Assembly (NCBI GenBank): GCA_016927855.1 | Contig: JAFGLV010000162.1 | Span: 1 to 64,000, forward strand | DNA from: Sedimentisphaerales bacterium | Lineage (GTDB): Bacteria > Planctomycetota > Phycisphaerae > Sedimentisphaerales > Anaerobacaceae | Direction of reading: 5' to 3' | DNA: 64,000 bases | Shown here: positions 9,201-17,020 of the stretch, piece after piece | Layout: each line of letters begins with the position of its first letter | Position numbering within the stretch: the stretch's first letter is position 1 | The notes under the pieces: model-generated | What the model was told of the DNA's origin: nothing | The model's database searches: none | Seen by the model: only the letters and a program-made list of their open reading frames with translations | Translations under genes and position numbers: made by a program

Positions 9201-10577
9201 CAAGTGTGGGGCGGCGTAATCGCTGGCAACACCGCAACGAGTACGACAGGTGCGGCACAGGCGCCGCTCGATCTTCTCTGCCGCCATCGGCCGCAAGCGC
9301 GCTACTTCTTCCGGTGGCGATTCGGTGGGGACGTAACGCCGGCCTATTGGCGGGACATGGCTCAGATCGCGGGTCTTCTGATCGACTACGGCGCCGACGT
9401 GAATGCGGCAGGACAGGCAGGTCGGGTTCCGTTGGCTGCCCTGCTGGATTCGCCGTTTTCCTTTGGTCGGGCAGATGAAGAGGCGCCGCCCGTTGAGTTG
9501 TGTGAGCTTCTGCTGGAGCGCGGTGCCGACCCCGAGGCGGCAAGTCACGAGGGGACCCTTCTGTCGCAGCTCGTTCGGAAGATAGAATCCGATACATCCG
9601 AGCGACTGTATCCTCTAGTCGAGGTCCTGCTGCGCCACGGCGCCGACGTCTTCGCGATCAGCGAGCCCTGGCAGAGCGATCCGGTTATTGAACGGCTTGA
9701 CACCTTGACGAAAGAAGGTCATGCCGAGTTGGCGGCTCTGATCCGCACGTCCGGCCAGGAGCGGCGCGTGGAATTGGAGCGGGCCGTGTCTGTGGGCGTC
9801 GAGGAGTTCCTGGCCGGGGTGCGCCATGCCGACGAGCCGGCGCTGTCAGCCTTGGTGCAGGACTTCCCGGCGACACTGAACACGGATTGGCTCCGCATCG
9901 GACGTCGGCTTCAGATGCAGTTGGGTCCGTCGCTGGAGGGCCTGGGTGTGAGCGGTTCGCCCAGTCTGAAGGGCATCTGGGCAGAGGTATTCATCCCCAC
10001 CGGTCGGCCCGGCGATAGTGCGAACCTGTACGTCGTTTTGCTGAGATATCCCGGCGGCGCTTATCACGCTGTCCAGGCCGGCCTGGTCGCGACTGCCGAA
10101 ACGGGAATGCACATCCGCAGCGCCGGGATGAACTTCGACGAGTTGGTGAACGCCGTGTACTGCCCTTTCGGGCGGTTCGACCAGTCCCGCAGGATAGGGG
10201 GAGGCTACCGCACGCAATACCCACGCTGGTACGAGACGCTGTCAATCCGTTGCCCGCGCGGCCGACTGGTGGTCTGGGGACAGAACTCGAGCTCCCGGCG
10301 TTTCTTCCATGCCGAGTTGGCGCCTGATCTCGTGTTCTTCTGGGACACGGCGTGGGAGCTCAACCTGTCGCGGCGCATGACGTTTGCGACGGACGAACAG
10401 GAGCTGGTGCTGGCCGACGGCGTCATGACGGTCCGTAACCCAGACCGGACGCTGACGTTCAGCCCCAGCGGCGCCAACGTCCGTCTGCAAACCGACGGCA
10501 CCGAACGGATCGGCGCCGAATTCCTGCTGAACCTCAACACACTGGACGTGACGTGTCCCGACGAAGCGACCGAATAG
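6300..10577 (+). CDS. Large secreted protein with C-terminal ankyrin repeats, function unknown
   Basis: The chosen ATG at 6300 follows GAGAGGACAAC and gives MVETRDGIRG, then the hydrophobic run FLLVVVVLCCAQAAGGE, a clear signal peptide. An in-frame start 43 codons upstream is rejected because that segment contains a CGCGGGC/GCCCGCG repeat and would bury the signal. The mature protein is about 1400 residues. Residues 1-900 are alpha-rich and Arg/Glu/Ala-rich without a family I can name. Residues 925-1130 carry ankyrin-type repeats: LLIDYGADVNAAGQAGRVPLAALL, CELLLERGADPEAASHEG and EVLLRHGADVFA. A beta-rich region follows to the end. It may be a periplasmic protein-binding scaffold. I could not see a catalytic motif. 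Confidence 0.7.
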   Translation: MVETRDGIRGFLLVVVVLCCAQAAGGEVSSDPNAQRQALLARVAGLADSPQACHDLLERRFLEGHWDDVKAALDQRDADGAYVLADYRFALLRARCAREVFTRYSRSANPRGRPAEEQGAELRRLARDATTAYEEAFRLAPCAFERACVYARWHELHTISRFEADSLLLRSGSPLEQVGEPAGETLAQQASRLRAAASQVLGSLTPSGNPMERPAQDAFLDVLTEEYLKVGRIDVPEEVFAEVLEDVPEFLQKAIHPMVLAYPDKNRITLQCHLWYALTGPRPDAIEEEFIDRQIQTVDWCLQQGMAGAGPEYGQAASQAFLEMVRIERNNRLVLHFKRAFLPRQWSDPERDGEGIEKDVLERIDHALEQLAERARLPMARFLSAEETEKRAQERVAMTIRSLTVSLMTQLAPLPFAPGRQQPPGATVSGGGTTHRESNIWVYTADNYQPIPPYPWKKSITPIDSSRASARQIAQRVLTALARGDTATLDTLVVVSRGFSKNDARHLAGMLNEAAESAQPVRVDDVNDILIEEPWSWSAVRAAHAELPLALVLRWKEGAYWLAWAGAVQEQSRSALASVLEELKPHLELPPAAEPVAVLPPAHIASVEDIGAIESLEVISAGHSWRVQLALIERGDLSPARRLYCRAQWTDANRPARPIPFGRYTARHLGPVIWTCSEAGFQEHAPELSGYPAPPVTVCADGCLYAALLPLGGFKDLYVQVYSAFDGGELARQHLGPAEASAWPWGHFMAYKPGEPFGVAAGFEPAFPGLPAFKAAMSGAQGPSITLSLKDGFFELRTDQRMLPTRGSRLLARWWVNGQPVIPLQSRGPIGAAGLGNESLARVLRLPANLSVLLNARRGDRIGLQVMLAPDRVESVSLGNEQERCIATLDERHTPSVPLLSNRIEFRADAQMLAPRNLAAPTRANVQALADAIRDRDVRQVRRLLATCPQLASSGAQVVGNIGVSFVQVWGGVIAGNTATSTTGAAQAPLDLLCRHRPQARYFFRWRFGGDVTPAYWRDMAQIAGLLIDYGADVNAAGQAGRVPLAALLDSPFSFGRADEEAPPVELCELLLERGADPEAASHEGTLLSQLVRKIESDTSERLYPLVEVLLRHGADVFAISEPWQSDPVIERLDTLTKEGHAELAALIRTSGQERRVELERAVSVGVEEFLAGVRHADEPALSALVQDFPATLNTDWLRIGRRLQMQLGPSLEGLGVSGSPSLKGIWAEVFIPTGRPGDSANLYVVLLRYPGGAYHAVQAGLVATAETGMHIRSAGMNFDELVNAVYCPFGRFDQSRRIGGGYRTQYPRWYETLSIRCPRGRLVVWGQNSSSRRFFHAELAPDLVFFWDTAWELNLSRRMTFATDEQELVLADGVMTVRNPDRTLTFSPSGANVRLQTDGTERIGAEFLLNLNTLDVTCPDEATE

Positions 10578-10620
10578 CCGGTACCCGGCACCCGGTAGAA
10601 TGGGCTTTAGCCCATGCTGA
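10578..10620. repeat. Small palindromic intergenic repeats
   Basis: Just after the ankyrin gene stop, the sequence holds GGTACCCGGCACCCGGTA and then the hairpin ATGGGC-TTTA-GCCCAT (600-615 of this kilobase). No T-run follows, so it looks like a dispersed palindrome rather than a classical terminator. Confidence 0.4.
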
Positions 10621-10744
10621 TACTGGCCGGAAGCATTTTCCGTTGCAGACGACAGGCGTGCGGGTATGATTCTGGCGCGGTGGACGTTGTGCGTGGAGTT
10701 CTCAAGAGCACCGAATGTGGGTTCTTTCAGGGGAGAAGTCGGCT

Positions 10745-12358
10745 ATGGCTACATTGCGTGCGGCAGGTTGTCGGGTTTTGGCGTTGTGCCTTTTGCTTGG
10801 CGGTTTCGGTGCCGGCTGGGTCGAAGCAGCGCGGCTGGAGGCGCGCGTTGTTGACGATGCCAGCGGCGCGCCTCTGGCGGCACGCGTCGCGGTGACCGAT
10901 TCGCTCGGCAGGTTCGTGGATGTCGACGGGACCGGCGCGCACGTGGAGTACTTGGGCAAACGCTGGTGCTACGTGGATGGCTCGTTCTCGCTGGCCGTGC
11001 CGGCCGGCGGGGCTGCGCTGGAAATCCGTCGAGGGTTCGAGACATTGCCTGTTACCGCGACGCTAGCCGGCGGGACATCGGACGGGACCGTCGAGAAGAC
11101 CTTCCGCCTGCGGCGCTGGATCGACATGGCGGGCAAAGGCTACGCCAACGGTGACATTCACGCGCATCTACCGGTGCCGAAGGAGGCGCATCCGCAGATG
11201 CGCGCCGAAGACCTCAACGCGCTGACGTTGCTGTACCTGCCGGACACGGAGGCGCCGATCGCGACGAACGCGTACTTCACCGGTAAGCTCGATACGAACT
11301 CGACGCCGGGCTGCGAAATCTACGTCGGCCAGGAGATCCAGGAGTGGCAGATGGGCCACCTGTCGCTGATGGGCCTAACGACGCTGGTGCCGGGCTACCC
11401 ACGTTGCGGCGGCTCGCTCGAACACTGGCGCGCCTTTCCGCAGTGGGACCTGATGCGCGCCCTGCGTGCGACGCGCGCCCAGGGCGGCACGATCTTCTGG
11501 CCGCACATCGCGTCCCTGCCCGGCAAGGAATTGCCCATTGCGCTGGCCCTCGGTCTTGTCGACGGCGTCGAGCTAATCACTTGGAGTGACCCGACGCAGT
11601 TGCCCAACCACTGGAATCCCTGGGAGGATTCAGGTTACTCCCAGGCCGAATTCCCCATCATGCGGAGTATGGACCTCTACTACCAGTTCCTCAACGCCGG
11701 TTTCCGCCTGCCGATCGGCGCCGGGACCGACAAGTTGGATGAGCAAATCCCGCTGGGCAGCAACCGCACTTATGCCCGTGTCACCGGTCCGGCTACCTAT
11801 GCCTCCTGGCTGGAAGCGGTCAAGGCCGGTCGCGGCTTCGTCACTAACGGGCCGATCCTGGAGTTCGAGGTCGCCGGCAGCAAACCCGGCGACGTGGTCG
11901 AGTTCGAGGGGACCAGGCAGGTCAAGGCGCGCGTGACCGCCCGCTCGATCTTGCCGATCAACACCGTGGACATCATCATGAACGGCCGCAAGGTCGGACA
12001 CAAAACCGTCCCGCTCCTGCGCGACGATCCTCCGGCCGCCGGGATCTACAAGCTGGAGGTCGAGACCACCGTCGAGCTGACCGGCAGCGCCTGGCTGGCC
12101 GCCCGCGTCGTGGACCATCCGGACCTGCTCAATCGCGTCCTCCCACGCGGCCTGTCCGTTTTCGCCCACACCAGCCCGGTCTATTTCCTCCAGGATGGCC
12201 GCAAGGTCCGCGAGGAGCCCTCCATCGCATACCTGCAGAAGTACGTGCAAGGCGTGCTGCACTGGCTCGACACAAATCCTGATTTCGCTCTGAAAGAAGA
12301 CCGCCGGGACGCTCGACAAGCCGCTGAAGAGGCGTTAGAATTCTATCGAAACCTATGA
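10745..12358 (+). CDS. Secreted CehA/McbA-type PHP-superfamily metallohydrolase
   Basis: The start at 10745 has GGGGAGAAG upstream and a signal peptide (LALCLLLGGFGAGWVEA); a start 10 codons earlier would add a polar leader. The 537-residue protein has an N-terminal beta-sandwich (residues 27-130), then the metal-binding PHP-like motif GDIHAHL near residue 137. Later come WPHIA, the conserved GAGTDK motif, and the family hallmark WLEAVKAGRGFVTNGPILE near residue 350. CehA/McbA proteins include carbaryl hydrolase and many uncharacterised hydrolases of planctomycetes and allies; the substrate cannot be inferred. A C-terminal Ig-like domain follows the hallmark. It stands alone between the ankyrin gene and a small hypothetical. 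Confidence 0.8.
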   Translation: MATLRAAGCRVLALCLLLGGFGAGWVEAARLEARVVDDASGAPLAARVAVTDSLGRFVDVDGTGAHVEYLGKRWCYVDGSFSLAVPAGGAALEIRRGFETLPVTATLAGGTSDGTVEKTFRLRRWIDMAGKGYANGDIHAHLPVPKEAHPQMRAEDLNALTLLYLPDTEAPIATNAYFTGKLDTNSTPGCEIYVGQEIQEWQMGHLSLMGLTTLVPGYPRCGGSLEHWRAFPQWDLMRALRATRAQGGTIFWPHIASLPGKELPIALALGLVDGVELITWSDPTQLPNHWNPWEDSGYSQAEFPIMRSMDLYYQFLNAGFRLPIGAGTDKLDEQIPLGSNRTYARVTGPATYASWLEAVKAGRGFVTNGPILEFEVAGSKPGDVVEFEGTRQVKARVTARSILPINTVDIIMNGRKVGHKTVPLLRDDPPAAGIYKLEVETTVELTGSAWLAARVVDHPDLLNRVLPRGLSVFAHTSPVYFLQDGRKVREEPSIAYLQKYVQGVLHWLDTNPDFALKEDRRDARQAAEEALEFYRNL

Positions 12359-12409
12359 GACCTTATGGTGTGCGGGCTCGCACTGTGCCCAGGAACTTCG
12401 GACGCGATC

Positions 12410-12928
12410 ATGATGGCATTCTTCAAGCGGCTGTTCTCAAGGAATCGCAAGAGACTTGAGCCACGGTTCGAGAACTACAGAATCCAAACCGGTTACACGA
12501 ATGCCGACCACACTCCCTATGCCGCCATAGAGGAGTTCTTCGCCCTCTCAGCCCTGGGCAAGACCCACGATGAGGCAATCTCCAACCTAAGACCAAAGTT
12601 CGAAGAACGCGTCAAGTTAATGAAGGACAGGGGTGAGCCAATTCCCCTGCCCGGAAGTGGCAAAGGCATACCGCGCTTCGCACCAAACGACCAGATTGAA
12701 GCCCTTCGTCCTTTCGTTGACGAGTTCTGGTCTGAGATACTGGGTACTTCCTATGCCACATCATTCGTCTCTGATGAAAGTCGCCTCTTCTCCTGGGATC
12801 ACTATCTCGCAGGCGGGCGCGCGGAACTGATCCAGAAGGTCAAAGCGAAGTACGGCGTGGATCTATCGGCCTACTATGACGAGCCAATCCCGGTGATCCT
12901 GAGACGGATTCAGAGTGTGACGGCCTGA
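12410..12928 (+). CDS. Conserved hypothetical protein with HicB-like N-terminal region
   Basis: The 172-residue product starts at the double ATG 12410/12413 (MMAFFKRLFSRNRKR); an upstream GTG/ATG gives an unlikely Cys-rich leader. Residues 25-75 (GYTNADHTPYAAIEEFFALS, GKTHDEAISNL, EPIPLPG) resemble the small beta-alpha fold of HicB-type antitoxins. Those bind DNA or a HicA toxin, but no HicA gene is adjacent. The C-terminal half (FVDEFWSEILG, SFVSDESRLFSWDHYLAGGR, KYGVDLSAYYDEPIP) is a distinct conserved-looking region. It may be an orphan antitoxin-derived protein. Codon use is less GC-biased than in the flanking genes, which hints at transfer. Confidence 0.55.
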   Translation: MMAFFKRLFSRNRKRLEPRFENYRIQTGYTNADHTPYAAIEEFFALSALGKTHDEAISNLRPKFEERVKLMKDRGEPIPLPGSGKGIPRFAPNDQIEALRPFVDEFWSEILGTSYATSFVSDESRLFSWDHYLAGGRAELIQKVKAKYGVDLSAYYDEPIPVILRRIQSVTA

Positions 12929-13049
12929 TCTCTCGCCACAAGCTTCCAGGGAGTCGCTTGCCCTTCCGTCCTGTCGCCGCGCGGGGGCTATCGCTGCGCC
13001 TGCGCTTGTGCTATGCTCTGTGTTCCTGGTACCAGGTGGAGACAAGCAC

Positions 13050-13610
13050 ATGAGCAAACGAACCGACACAGCCCGGGCAATTTTGATCGCTGTCACATTG
13101 CTTGCCGTCGGGCGCGCGGCACTCGCCTCGGTAGCACTGGCAGTCTCGAACACCGGCAAGTACACCTTCGACGGGACGATCTCGCGCGAGGTGCTGGAGA
13201 ACTACCTGGACCGGTCCGTCACGATGGCCTATTTCGTGGTCACGGGCCGGCCCAAGGGCAATCGCCAGTATCTCTATCGCGTCGACGACATCCGCTTGAT
13301 CGAAAACATCGGTGCCAAGTTCATCGGCCGGGCCATCTACCGCTGGAACGGCGAGAGCCTGCTGAACGATCCCAACTTCTGGACCGAAGCGAAGAAGTTG
13401 ATGGACCAAGTCCACGCCTTCGACCCAGACGTCATCTTCCAGGGCTGCCTGTTCGAGACGATCCACCTGCAAATGCCGGTCAGCCGGATGATTTCGTGCC
13501 CTAACGAGACGTTCGGCAGCTATCGCGCCAACACGAAGAGCCCGGCCTGTCCCATCGGCTATTCCCAGGAAGAGACGATCAAGCGAATATGGCAGAGCGA
13601 CAGCGACTGA
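13050..13610 (+). CDS. Hypothetical secreted protein, possibly C-terminally truncated
   Basis: The ATG at 13050 has GGTGGAG eight bases upstream and encodes a signal peptide (ILIAVTLLAVGRAALAS). The 186-residue product contains NYLDRSVTMAYFVVTGRP, VDDIRLIENIGAKFIGRAIYRW and a stretch on DPDVIFQGCLFET. That pattern suggests a TIM-barrel-like N-terminal portion of a longer secreted protein. The protein then ends abruptly in a polar tail (EETIKRIWQSDSD) before the convergent sulfatase gene. I read this as an old truncation, or as a short family member; there is no frameshifted continuation downstream. Confidence 0.5.
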   Translation: MSKRTDTARAILIAVTLLAVGRAALASVALAVSNTGKYTFDGTISREVLENYLDRSVTMAYFVVTGRPKGNRQYLYRVDDIRLIENIGAKFIGRAIYRWNGESLLNDPNFWTEAKKLMDQVHAFDPDVIFQGCLFETIHLQMPVSRMISCPNETFGSYRANTKSPACPIGYSQEETIKRIWQSDSD

Positions 13611-13667
13611 GGATCGATCCGCCGCTGACCGCCGCTTGCGCCTCTGTCGTCACTGTCCTACCATGCC

Positions 13668-15212
13668 TCAGGCGTTCGTCGGGAACGGGCCTTTGGCGCT
13701 GGCGACGATGTTGCGGTTGCCGTCGGTCCAGCGGCCGCGATACCACGTCGAGGCAGGGAAGGTGTCGTTGAGATTCGCCATCTTCGCCTTGAGCATGTTG
13801 CGGTACTTCTGCAACTGGTCCTGGTACGCCTCGTCGCCGGAGAGGTCCTTCATCTCGTACGGATCGGCGACGTGGTCGTACAGCACCTCCTTGCGCGGCA
13901 GGTTCCGCGGGCCGCCTCCGCGAAAGACCGCATAGGTGAACCGCTCATCGCGCAGCGCCCGCCATTCGTGACCATCCTCCCAGGCGGCGCAGGCGCCGGT
14001 GTTCATGAGCAGCGCCGCCTCTGGTTCCGAGCCGCTTCTGCCTTGGGCCGCGTGGCTCAGGTCCATGCCTTCGACGCTCTCGGGGATGCGCGCGCCCAGT
14101 CCGGCCAGGCCCAGGAGCGTCGGCGTGATGTCGGGTGTGTTGAAGCAGACGTCCGAAACGCTGCCGGCGGGGATGCGGCCCTTCCACCGCATCAGGAATG
14201 GGATGCGGGCGGCCTCTTCGTAGAAGATGTTCTTCTTCATGCGGCCGTGCCCGCCGAACATCTCGCCGTGGTCGGAGGTGAAGACGATCAGGGTGTCCTC
14301 GCCCAGGCCCGCTTCGTCCACTGCCTGCAAGAGCCGGCCGATGTTCCAGTCGAGGTTCGCGGTCATCGCGTAGTAGCAGCGCATCCACTGGTTGATCCGT
14401 CGCGGGCTCTTCTCGATGTTGGACCAGCCGTCGCCGTAAGGGTCCATCTCGTCGGAGTAGCTCGGCGGCATCTCGAAGTCCACGTCTCGGAACATGTCGA
14501 GGTATTCGGCCGGCACGTTGTTCCTGGCCCACGGATCGTGCGGCGTCCCGTACGAGACCATCAGGAAGAGGGGCTTGTCGCCGTCCTTCTTCTTCGAGAT
14601 GAAGTCGATCGCCATGTCGGTCTGGGCATCGGGCTCGAAGACGCCTTCGCCATAGAATATCTTCTCCGGCGAGTCGGTGTGGTAGTACGCGCCGTAGTAA
14701 TCGTGGTGGAAGTTGTAGGCAGCCCAGTAGCCGTCGAAGCCGAGCCGGTGCGGGCCGCGCGGCACGAACGAGTTGGCCGGGTCGAAGTGGTTGCCCAGCT
14801 CGTTGGCGTAGAGGTGCCACTTGCCGATATAGCCGGTGTCGTAGCCACCTTGCGTCAGCACGTGACCCAGGCACCGCTGGTTGGGGTTCATCCGCAGCTC
14901 GTTGATGACCATCCCGGTACTGGTCACGTACTTGCCGGAAAACAGCGACGCGCGATAGGCCGCACAGACCGGCATCGACGAAACCGCTTGGCGGAAACTC
15001 ACCCCCTCGCTCGCCAGCCGGTCGATATTCGGCGTCCGCGCCTGCTTATCCCCCGCGTATCCACACGACTGATACCGCAACTGATCCGCCAGCAGATAGA
15101 TGATATTAGGCGATTTGGAGGTGCTGCCTTCGGCCGCCGAGGCAAACCGCACCGCCGCGCCCAACCCCACACACGACAATCCCGACCGCACCAAGAACTC
15201 TCTACGATTCAT
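13668..15212 (-). CDS. Secreted S1-family sulfatase
   Basis: This 514-residue protein has a twin-arginine-like export leader (MNRREFLVRSG, then LSCVGLGAAVRFASA). The N-terminal metal-site segment SPNIIYLLADQLRYQSCGYAG is typical of the alkaline-phosphatase-fold sulfatases. The active-site motif appears as CAAYRASLFSG near residue 83, matching C-x-A-x-R, so the Cys is expected to be converted to formylglycine. Other conserved parts are GYIGKWHL and FTSDHGEMFGGHG. S1 sulfatases remove sulfate esters from polysaccharides or glycosaminoglycans; the subfamily cannot be assigned by eye. The anaerobic or aerobic maturase is not in the window. It is not linked by operon to the pectin genes. Confidence 0.92.
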   Translation of the reverse strand: MNRREFLVRSGLSCVGLGAAVRFASAAEGSTSKSPNIIYLLADQLRYQSCGYAGDKQARTPNIDRLASEGVSFRQAVSSMPVCAAYRASLFSGKYVTSTGMVINELRMNPNQRCLGHVLTQGGYDTGYIGKWHLYANELGNHFDPANSFVPRGPHRLGFDGYWAAYNFHHDYYGAYYHTDSPEKIFYGEGVFEPDAQTDMAIDFISKKKDGDKPLFLMVSYGTPHDPWARNNVPAEYLDMFRDVDFEMPPSYSDEMDPYGDGWSNIEKSPRRINQWMRCYYAMTANLDWNIGRLLQAVDEAGLGEDTLIVFTSDHGEMFGGHGRMKKNIFYEEAARIPFLMRWKGRIPAGSVSDVCFNTPDITPTLLGLAGLGARIPESVEGMDLSHAAQGRSGSEPEAALLMNTGACAAWEDGHEWRALRDERFTYAVFRGGGPRNLPRKEVLYDHVADPYEMKDLSGDEAYQDQLQKYRNMLKAKMANLNDTFPASTWYRGRWTDGNRNIVASAKGPFPTNA

Positions 15213-15258
15213 CCGTCATCCTTCCCCAATCCCGCTCCGCCCGAGCGGTCGTACGTAG

Positions 15259-15276
15259 GGTGGGGTTCACCCCACC
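15259..15276. terminator. Short strong hairpin between sulfatase and antitoxin-like genes
   Basis: GGTGGGG-TTCA-CCCCACC forms a perfect 7-bp stem with a 4-base loop, 12 bases beyond the stop of the minus-strand antitoxin-like gene. There is no T tract. The surrounding GTAGGGTGGGGTTCACCCC phrase looks like a dispersed repeat, so it may be either a terminator or a repeat. Confidence 0.35.
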
Positions 15277-15287
15277 GATCCCATGCC

Positions 15288-15521
15288 TCATTCACGTGCC
15301 TGTCGCTCGATCTCTCGGAACACCTCACTGGCAGCCGACGACCCGATCTTCCCCTGTTCATAAGCGGTGATGCGGTCCTCGGCTTCTTTGCCCCAGGCCG
15401 CGTCGATGTTCTCGCGAGCGGGAGAATCAAAGCTCGCCGGTATCTGCTCGACCAATCCCGCGCGGTCAATGGGCGACAAGTCCAGGGCTTCACGAAAAAT
15501 CTGTTGGCTCTGCGCCATCAT
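15288..15521 (-). CDS. Putative addiction-module antitoxin component (TIGR02574-like), orphan
   Basis: The 77-residue product reads FREALDLSPIDRAGLVEQI near the start, then FDSPARENIDAAWGKEAEDRI and YEQGKIGSSAASEVFREI. This is the helical pattern of the TIGR02574 'putative addiction module component' family, usually found just upstream of a RelE/ParE-type toxin. No toxin gene follows: the next 75 bases downstream hold only a hairpin and then the sulfatase start. It is therefore either a solitary antitoxin or the remnant of a pair. Either of two adjacent ATGs (15521 or 15518) could be the start. Confidence 0.7.
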   Translation of the reverse strand: MMAQSQQIFREALDLSPIDRAGLVEQIPASFDSPARENIDAAWGKEAEDRITAYEQGKIGSSAASEVFREIERQARE

Positions 15522-15697
15522 AGACCAATTCCATCCGTTCCAGTTCTTAACGTCAACTGGGAAAACTACCGTGATTCTGCTTGAGGCTCAAGCGGATTTC
15601 CGCTGAGATACGGCGCGCCGGGCATGGGCGACAACAAAGCCGCACAGTCGCCTAGGCAGGCCGTAGGATGGGGTGGAATCGGTGTCCAGCGCATACC

Positions 15698-16456
15698 CTA
15701 CGCGACTTCTGCCAGCGCTGTCTCAGCCGCCTTCTTGGCGACGGAATGAAGAGCCAGCACTACAGGCGGCAGCTTGGTGCGGTCGACCTCGTTGTCATGC
15801 CAGCAGACGAGCACGTCGACGTCCTCCGGCTTGTGGTTTGTCTTGAAGTCTGAGGAATGCTTCTTCCACTCGGCGATGAGATACTGGTCACTCGTGCGAT
15901 CAATGAGAATTGCATCGGGCTTGGAGGTTTCATTGTAGTCTGCCCCAAGTTTGTCGAGCAGACCTCGGCTTGCACCACAGCAATACTGAAAATCGGTGAA
16001 CTCTTGAAGCACACCGAACGCGAGGTAGACATCGGTTTCTGTCTCCGGCTCCCAAATGTTCAGATTCTCCGGCCTGAATGTTTCAAGGTGGACATGCCTA
16101 AGCTGCTTGGTGGCGAACACGGTGTTCTGTGGCCTGGGAACCGCCGGCGCGGCGACTTCTGGAGCCTTGGGCGTCGGCTCCGCCGGCGAGTGGATGATAA
16201 TAGTTCCCTCGTCCCCTACGGAGAACACCAGTTTCGTGCCGTCCTTGAGATTCAGTCGGTGATACAGCTTCGCCATACCGGAAAGAAGGCCCTGTGTATT
16301 CAGGTTGCCTTCGACGGAGAACGTGTCGTTGTCTTCGAGCAAGACGGTGATCCTGCCAGGATTCAACTGTTCATCTCTAAGAGCAGCCGCACCGATGTAG
16401 ATGGACCGAAGCTCGATATAGGCTTGCCTGATCGTGGTCTCGTATTGTTTGCACAT
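15698..16456 (-). CDS. Hypothetical protein with a possible PD-(D/E)XK nuclease-like C-terminal half
   Basis: The ATG at 16456 is chosen because the upstream minus-strand sequence is GAGGGAGGTATGCA, an excellent ribosome site; a start 27 codons earlier lacks one. The product is 252 residues. Residues 1-95 form a small N-terminal domain, followed by a Pro-rich linker (about 95-115). The C-terminal part has SKPDAILIDRTSDQYLIAEWKKHSSDF near residues 185-210. This is the D-...-E-x-K arrangement of PD-(D/E)XK nucleases, and VDVLVCWHDNE follows. Similar lone proteins occur near restriction or defence genes, but no methyltransferase or other partner lies here. Codon use is less GC-rich than in neighbours. 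The nuclease call is a motif-level inference. Confidence 0.55.
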   Translation of the reverse strand: MCKQYETTIRQAYIELRSIYIGAAALRDEQLNPGRITVLLEDNDTFSVEGNLNTQGLLSGMAKLYHRLNLKDGTKLVFSVGDEGTIIIHSPAEPTPKAPEVAAPAVPRPQNTVFATKQLRHVHLETFRPENLNIWEPETETDVYLAFGVLQEFTDFQYCCGASRGLLDKLGADYNETSKPDAILIDRTSDQYLIAEWKKHSSDFKTNHKPEDVDVLVCWHDNEVDRTKLPPVVLALHSVAKKAAETALAEVA

Positions 16457-16775
16457 TGCATACCTCCCTCTTGTCACGTACGAGTCGAGCGTCTTCGGGA
16501 GTTGTTCACCCCGTAAGACGGCACTGGCTTGATGCAATCCCTCGCGTATGCTTCCGTCCTATCTGCGGGTATCGGCAGAGAAGAGGGGTGCGATAAGGAG
16601 AAAGTGAAGAATTCTGGCGGGTCCGAGAAAGGGCTCCGCGAGTGCGGGCGGTGCGTGACCGGATTTCTCCACTCCGGCCGCGGGCCTCCGGTCGAAATGA
16701 CAGGACGGGCATGTCGCTTCGCGCGAACGCACAGGCACGACTTGCGGATAGTCGGGGCGATTCGCCTTGTGGGTG

Positions 16776-16804
16776 TTGGCTCTGCCGGGGCCGGATGGTA
16801 TACT
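16776..16804 (+). promoter_or_regulatory. Candidate promoter of the ParDE/RelBE-like pair
   Basis: TTGGCT (16776-16781), 17 bases of spacer, then TATACT (16799-16804), 33 bases before the antitoxin ATG at 16838. The rest of the 381-base gap upstream (16457-16837) has no gene I can support. It holds a CCGGCCGCGGGCCTCCGG palindromic patch around 16675. Confidence 0.5.
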
Positions 16805-16837
16805 GGGAGAGGCACAAGTGCAGTGGAGTACGAAACC

Positions 16838-17020
16838 ATGACGGCCAAAGAACGAATTCGAGAGTTGATCGAGACGCAGCCGGACGATGCGTCCTACGAC
16901 GAGATCCTGCGCGAGCTGGCGTTCGAGCGCATGGTCGAGCGCGGCTTGGCGGATGCACGGGCCGGGCGCGTCGTCTCTAACGAAGCAATGGGCAAGCGGA
17001 TCCAGCGATGGCAGCGCTGA
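16838..17020 (+). CDS. Small antitoxin of a ParE/RelE-type module
   Basis: The 60-residue product (MTAKERIRELIETQPDDASYDEILRELAFERMVERGL...) is short, charged and helical. It has the layout of antitoxins whose C-terminal helix wraps the toxin. A GTGGAG ribosome site lies 10 bases upstream of ATG 16838. A longer in-frame reading upstream is rejected because it runs through the promoter. The last 13 bases overlap the toxin start, a typical coupling in toxin-antitoxin operons. It presumably neutralises the downstream toxin and may repress the shared promoter. Confidence 0.75.
   Translation: MTAKERIRELIETQPDDASYDEILRELAFERMVERGLADARAGRVVSNEAMGKRIQRWQR

Noticed and set aside
13872-15584. Plus-strand frame of 570 codons opposite the sulfatase
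   Set aside because: Antisense GC-skew shadow; the sulfatase has complete catalytic motifs.
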